8,856 nucleotides of DNA from Candidatus Poseidoniaceae archaeon. Lineage in GTDB: Archaea > Thermoplasmatota > Poseidoniia > Poseidoniales > Poseidoniaceae. The translations under genes were made by a program, and so were the position numbers. Positions 6,097 to 8,856 of the stretch are shown here, piece after piece. The DNA lies in NCBI GenBank assembly GCA_013329295.1, contig DUKP01000120.1, forward strand, positions 1-8,856. Reading direction: 5' to 3'. The notes below the pieces were generated by a model. It was not told the origin of the DNA, did not search any database, and was given only the letters and a program-made list of their open reading frames with translations. Each line of letters begins with the position of its first letter. Position 1 is the first letter of the stretch.

Positions 6097-7143
6097 ATGG
6101 GTGTGATTCATCCAGATATCTGCAAAGCAGAAACCCTTCCATCAAATTACTATACAGATCAAAATATTTATCTTGAATTGTTGCAAAAATTCCACAGTTC
6201 ATGGAACTTTATTGGACTAGAATCAATGCTTGAAGAAAATAGTATCATGCCAATTTCTATTGGTGAGACTCCTATGTTGTTGACAAAAACCGACTCGCAA
6301 ATATATTGTGTTTCAAATGTTTGTACTCATAGGGGGATGATACTTTGTCAAGAAAATAAAACCACATCAACAATAACGTGTCCATATCATGGCCGAACGT
6401 TTTCTCTAAATGGTGAAATTAAGCATATGCCAAAATTTTCGGAAGTTGAAAATTTTCCTGCTGATAACGATAACCTTCCTAGTGCAAAGGTAGTAAATTG
6501 GCATGGGTTGCTTTTTGCTAATTTATCAGATAATGAATCATTTGAAGGATATATGAGTTCACTTGAAAGTAGGATGAGTTTTCTTGACTTTTCTAAACTC
6601 AACAGAGATAGTAGTTTAGACAGATTACATGAGTTGTCCGCAAATTGGATGTTATATGTTGATAATTATCTTGAAGGCTTCCATATACCCTATGTTCACA
6701 AAGGTCTCAATTCAGTTATTGATTATTCAAATTATGAAACAGAAGTTTTTGATAATGCAGTATTACAAATAGGATATGCTCTTGAAGGTGAAGAAAGCTT
6801 TGATATTCCATCAAGTCATCAAGACTATGGAAAAAATATTGCAGCATATTACTGGTGGGTATTTCCAAATCTAATGTTAAATTTTTACCCATGGGGCCTT
6901 TCAATTAATGTTGTAATTCCTAATGGAGTAAGTTCTACTAAGATCGCCTATTATGGATTGATTTCAGATAATAGTAAATTCGGACTCGGAGCTGGCGGTA
7001 ATTTAGATACTGTTGAAGAAGAAGATCAATGGATTGTTGAGTCATGTAACAAGGGGATGAATTCACCACTCTATCAAAGAGGTCGTTATTCACCTAGTAT
7101 GGAGCAAGGAGTTCATCACTTCCACAGGTTGCTAACAGAATAA
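6097..7143 (+). CDS. Rieske non-haem iron oxygenase, alpha subunit
   Basis: This 348-residue protein has the two-domain layout of ring-hydroxylating oxygenase alpha subunits. The N-terminal Rieske [2Fe-2S] motif is C76-x-H78 (CTHRG) with C95-xx-H98 (CPYHG). The C-terminal catalytic domain shows DNYLEGFHIPYVHKGL with H196 and H201, and D310 in EEEDQW, which together make the 2-His-1-carboxylate iron site. The residue three before the first His is E193, not the usual bridging Asp; this Glu is known from carnitine monooxygenase CntA. The protein is somewhat shorter than naphthalene-dioxygenase type subunits. Substrates may therefore include quaternary amines as well as aromatics. No ferredoxin or reductase partner is encoded nearby. 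It is the last gene of the rightward operon and meets a leftward gene with a gap of two bases. Confidence 0.88.
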   Translation: MGVIHPDICKAETLPSNYYTDQNIYLELLQKFHSSWNFIGLESMLEENSIMPISIGETPMLLTKTDSQIYCVSNVCTHRGMILCQENKTTSTITCPYHGRTFSLNGEIKHMPKFSEVENFPADNDNLPSAKVVNWHGLLFANLSDNESFEGYMSSLESRMSFLDFSKLNRDSSLDRLHELSANWMLYVDNYLEGFHIPYVHKGLNSVIDYSNYETEVFDNAVLQIGYALEGEESFDIPSSHQDYGKNIAAYYWWVFPNLMLNFYPWGLSINVVIPNGVSSTKIAYYGLISDNSKFGLGAGGNLDTVEEEDQWIVESCNKGMNSPLYQRGRYSPSMEQGVHHFHRLLTE

Positions 7144-7145
7144 AA

Positions 7146-7475
7146 TTACAATTTATCTTCTGCAGGGGTTCCTGTGGTAACATTACCTTCTTGGTCAATA
7201 ATAATTGGAGTACCTTCTTGCCACCCAGGGCAATTGCTGGAGACCCATGTTCTAGTTGCCCATTCACAGATATCGTATCCGCCAGATAGAATTCCAGATC
7301 TCTTGATGTAGCCGACCTTTACAATGTCTTTGTCTTTTGACAAAACATTCCCTAGTTGTTGGCTTGTGGTGCCGTGACGCATCGTGCTGTTGATGTGTTC
7401 TAAGATCTCCGCAGTGTTTCGGGGTCGCTCGCCTAAAAATTTCTTAATTTTCTCTCTAATTCTAGTTGTTTTCAT
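7146..7475 (-). CDS. Small winged-helix-like protein of unknown function
   Basis: It encodes a 109-residue protein I cannot assign to a named family. Residues 4-55 (RIREKIKKFLGERPRNTAEILEHI, given here in part as RPRNTAEILEHI, then TTSQQLGNVLSKDKDI and VKVGYIKR) have the spacing of a helix-turn-helix with a wing: a short helix, a TAEILEHI helix, a TTSQQLGNVL recognition-like helix, then a beta hairpin. The remainder contains SGGYDICEWATRTWV and two cysteines (C70 and C82), ending in an acidic, Gly/Thr-rich tail. ATG 7475 was chosen because ATATCC at 7502-7507 (GGATAT on the minus strand) lies about 29 bases upstream; an in-frame GTG at 7484 adds three residues. It converges on the Rieske gene, and its promoter faces the large intergenic region shared with the rightward regulator. 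DNA or RNA binding is inference. Confidence 0.65.
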   Translation of the reverse strand: MKTTRIREKIKKFLGERPRNTAEILEHINSTMRHGTTSQQLGNVLSKDKDIVKVGYIKRSGILSGGYDICEWATRTWVSSNCPGWQEGTPIIIDQEGNVTTGTPAEDKL

Positions 7476-7578
7476 CAAATTCACTCTCTTGTCACGCAGC
7501 GCATATCCATTGAATATTTGCCACTAAACCACAGGACAGCGGTCGCTAATATAATAGTTCCTCCAGAATTGAGAGTTT

Positions 7579-7682
7579 GTTACATTTGGATACGAAATTA
7601 AGTGTAAAAAATGAACCATTTATGACTGGATGTAAGTAAAATCATACTTTTCCAGTGGAAATCTGTAACTAAATGTAACTAA
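7579..7682. repeat. TGTAAC-type repeat cluster, candidate operator
   Basis: TGTAACTAA occurs twice at 7664-7672 and 7674-7682, one helical turn (10 bases) apart. GTTACATTT at 7579-7587 is the exact reverse complement of AAATGTAAC at 7671-7679. Related words TGTAA (7603-7607) and TGTAAGTAAA (7631-7640) lie between. Such phased and inverted copies upstream of a winged-helix gene suggest an autoregulatory operator. Confidence 0.4.
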
Positions 7683-7689
7683 TAAGTAT

Positions 7690-7709
7690 AATTATAAATA
7701 AAATTATAA
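7690..7709 (+). promoter_or_regulatory. TATA-like region of the right-end regulator gene
   Basis: AATTATAA occurs at 7690-7697 and again at 7702-7709. A TATA box here would place transcription start near 7715-7735, giving a short leader containing the GAGGTG site at 7733-7738. It lies immediately downstream of the TGTAAC repeats. Confidence 0.45.
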
Positions 7710-7732
7710 GTTAATCACAGATAGCAGACTTT

Positions 7733-7738
7733 GAGGTG
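7733..7738 (+). promoter_or_regulatory. Shine-Dalgarno site supporting a TTG start
   Basis: GAGGTG lies six bases before TTG 7745, the same spacing as for the aldolase GTG. The alternative in-frame GTG at 7736 lies inside this site. Confidence 0.55.
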
Positions 7739-7744
7739 ACATTA

Positions 7745-8856
7745 TTGTCCAAAAGTATCAGAATTAGAAGTCGTTATCAAAGACGAATACTAAACTGGTT
7801 ACTTGATAATAGTGGTTCAGTATCTGAAATCTCAATGACATTGAATATTAGGACGCCCCATGCATCATTAGCATTAAGCGAACTAAGGAAAAAAAACCTT
7901 GTACATAGAGATGATTTACATGGAATTAGAGGTGCAGTACACAATATTACTGAATTTGGAAGGAAAGTACTGGAGGAAGATCGACTTAGATTATACAAGA
8001 GATATGTAGCAAAAACCGAGCAAGAATATGACGGTATTGTTTTACAATCTAAAGACCATGAGTTACTACTTTGCTACCATAAAAATCCTCCAAATTCATT
8101 ATTTCCGCTGCCAATAGATCCATTTTCTGAAAATATTGATTCAATAAATGATTCCAGTGGAACAGATGGGGTGATTTGGGCATCAGTAGTTCCAGAATCT
8201 ATCAAATGGTATTCAGCTGAGAGTTTAGAGCAAATTACACCTCCTAACGAACTTGGAATGGGTACACTTGATGCTTGGTTACAAACAACAGACTCATTTG
8301 CTTTGGTAAGAGCAGTTTTATTCAAACCGACAAACCAATGGAATGTTCCGCCAGGAACAAAATTCAATACACCAAAATACAATCAATCTGAAGTTCCTGA
8401 AATTTTGTCATCAGGTGACCACAACATTGGTAAAATCGTAGGCACAGATTTAGTAGTTTCATGGAATACTAGATTACATGCTCACTTGACATCAGAAATC
8501 GATATCAATTTGCTAATAAATTCCTTTTCAAATAATGCCTATGTTCTTAGAAAAAACCCAATTAAACCCGATGTGACTACTCTGCCAATCGATAGTTTGT
8601 ATGAGTGGTTGAAATTGCGTCACAAGAGATTGAGTGAAGAAAAACTCAGGGCAAAATTTGAACAAATAAAATCTGTAATTGATAATGAATCAATAAATTC
8701 TCTTAGTGTTCCGCTGCAGAAGGAAATCTCAAGAGATTTTGGCTATTGTGAATGGATAAATGAAACACCGGAGAATATTGATATTTCTAATTTATCAATT
8801 GATGGAGTTAAGTCGATAATAATGTACTTGAGAATGACATACTCTACAGAATATGT
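7745..8856 (+). CDS. Winged-helix protein with a large unrecognised C-terminal region (partial, runs off the right edge)
   Basis: The frame is open from 7715 to the window end without a stop, giving 370 complete codons from TTG 7745. Residues 10-80 look like a winged-helix domain: YQRRILNWLLDNSGSVSEIS, then NIRTPHASLALSELRKKNLV as turn and recognition helix, then a wing (HGIRGAVHNITEFGRKVLEE) with a C-terminal helix. This is the layout of archaeal MarR/ArsR-like regulators, which usually end near residue 110-150. Here at least 290 further residues follow, with IWASVVPESIKWYSAESLEQ, TLDAWLQTTDSFALVRAVLF and NQWNVPPGTKFNTP, which I do not recognise, then a basic helical stretch (WLKLRHKRLSEEKLRAKFEQ). 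No transmembrane segment or catalytic motif is evident. Start alternatives are GTG 7736 and TTG 7745; the latter has the better ribosome site. DNA binding is likely; the role of the C-terminal part is unknown. Confidence 0.65.
   Translation, partial: MSKSIRIRSRYQRRILNWLLDNSGSVSEISMTLNIRTPHASLALSELRKKNLVHRDDLHGIRGAVHNITEFGRKVLEEDRLRLYKRYVAKTEQEYDGIVLQSKDHELLLCYHKNPPNSLFPLPIDPFSENIDSINDSSGTDGVIWASVVPESIKWYSAESLEQITPPNELGMGTLDAWLQTTDSFALVRAVLFKPTNQWNVPPGTKFNTPKYNQSEVPEILSSGDHNIGKIVGTDLVVSWNTRLHAHLTSEIDINLLINSFSNNAYVLRKNPIKPDVTTLPIDSLYEWLKLRHKRLSEEKLRAKFEQIKSVIDNESINSLSVPLQKEISRDFGYCEWINETPENIDISNLSIDGVKSIIMYLRMTYSTEY

Larger units (their letters stand above)
7476..7744. other. AT-rich divergent intergenic region between two HTH genes
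   Basis: About 270 bases separate the leftward small HTH gene from the rightward winged-helix gene. No open frame of convincing length and no tRNA-like T-loop was found. It holds repeated TGTAA words, a pair of AATTATAA repeats near 7690-7709 and a GAGGTG site before the right gene. It most likely carries both promoters and their operators. Confidence 0.55.

Noticed and set aside
7538..7547. AGCG-GT-CGCT as a hairpin terminator
   Set aside because: A four-base stem with a two-base loop is not stable and no T tract follows.
7505..7550. tRNA-like stretch on the minus strand (GTGGTTTAGTGGC resembles a D-arm)
   Set aside because: No GTTCGA-type T-loop, no anticodon arm and no pairing acceptor stem could be found at the right distances.
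7777..7998. Leftward open frame of about 73 codons opposite the winged-helix domain
   Set aside because: It is a low-complexity, Ser/Leu-rich shadow of the HTH coding region.
8074..8382. Leftward open frame of about 100 codons inside the right-end regulator
   Set aside because: It is fully antisense to a much longer open frame with a clear winged-helix domain, and its translation has no recognisable pattern.

Overview
The window looks like AT-rich archaeal chromosome. The most likely source is a marine euryarchaeon of the Marine Group II/III (Poseidoniia-like) kind, but that is inference from gene types and signals; there is no rRNA or marker gene here to prove it. Archaeal signs are a bacterio-opsin-activator type HTH regulator, an archaeal-type class I fructose-bisphosphate aldolase, a geranylgeranyl-reductase-like flavoprotein, A/T-rich boxes about 25 bases before start codons that lack a Shine-Dalgarno site (leaderless pattern), and GAGGTG sites before operon-internal genes.

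Layout. Positions 1-2928 form a leftward cluster, read on the minus strand: moaE, moaC, glpX, an HTH_10 regulator, then a BoxB/PaaA-like diiron oxygenase cut off by the left edge. From 2981 to 7143 a rightward cluster holds an FAD-dependent oxidoreductase, an enoyl-CoA hydratase, a class I aldolase and a Rieske oxygenase. The two clusters diverge from a 52-base spacer. At 7146-7475 a small leftward protein, probably DNA-binding, converges on the Rieske gene. After an AT-rich intergenic region with repeated TGTAAC words, a rightward winged-helix protein with a long unrecognised C-terminal part runs off the right edge.

How it works together. MoaE and MoaC are two steps of molybdopterin synthesis. 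GlpX phosphatase and the aldolase are consecutive gluconeogenic enzymes, placed in opposite clusters. The BoxB-like oxygenase, the enoyl-CoA hydratase and the Rieske oxygenase suggest oxygen-dependent breakdown of aromatic, CoA-bound or quaternary-amine compounds, but no reductase, ligase or ring-cleavage partner is in view. The HTH_10 regulator lies directly upstream of the BoxB-like gene, and a perfect 12-bp palindrome sits where an archaeal activator site would be expected. No tRNA, rRNA, CRISPR array, insertion sequence or phage module was seen.
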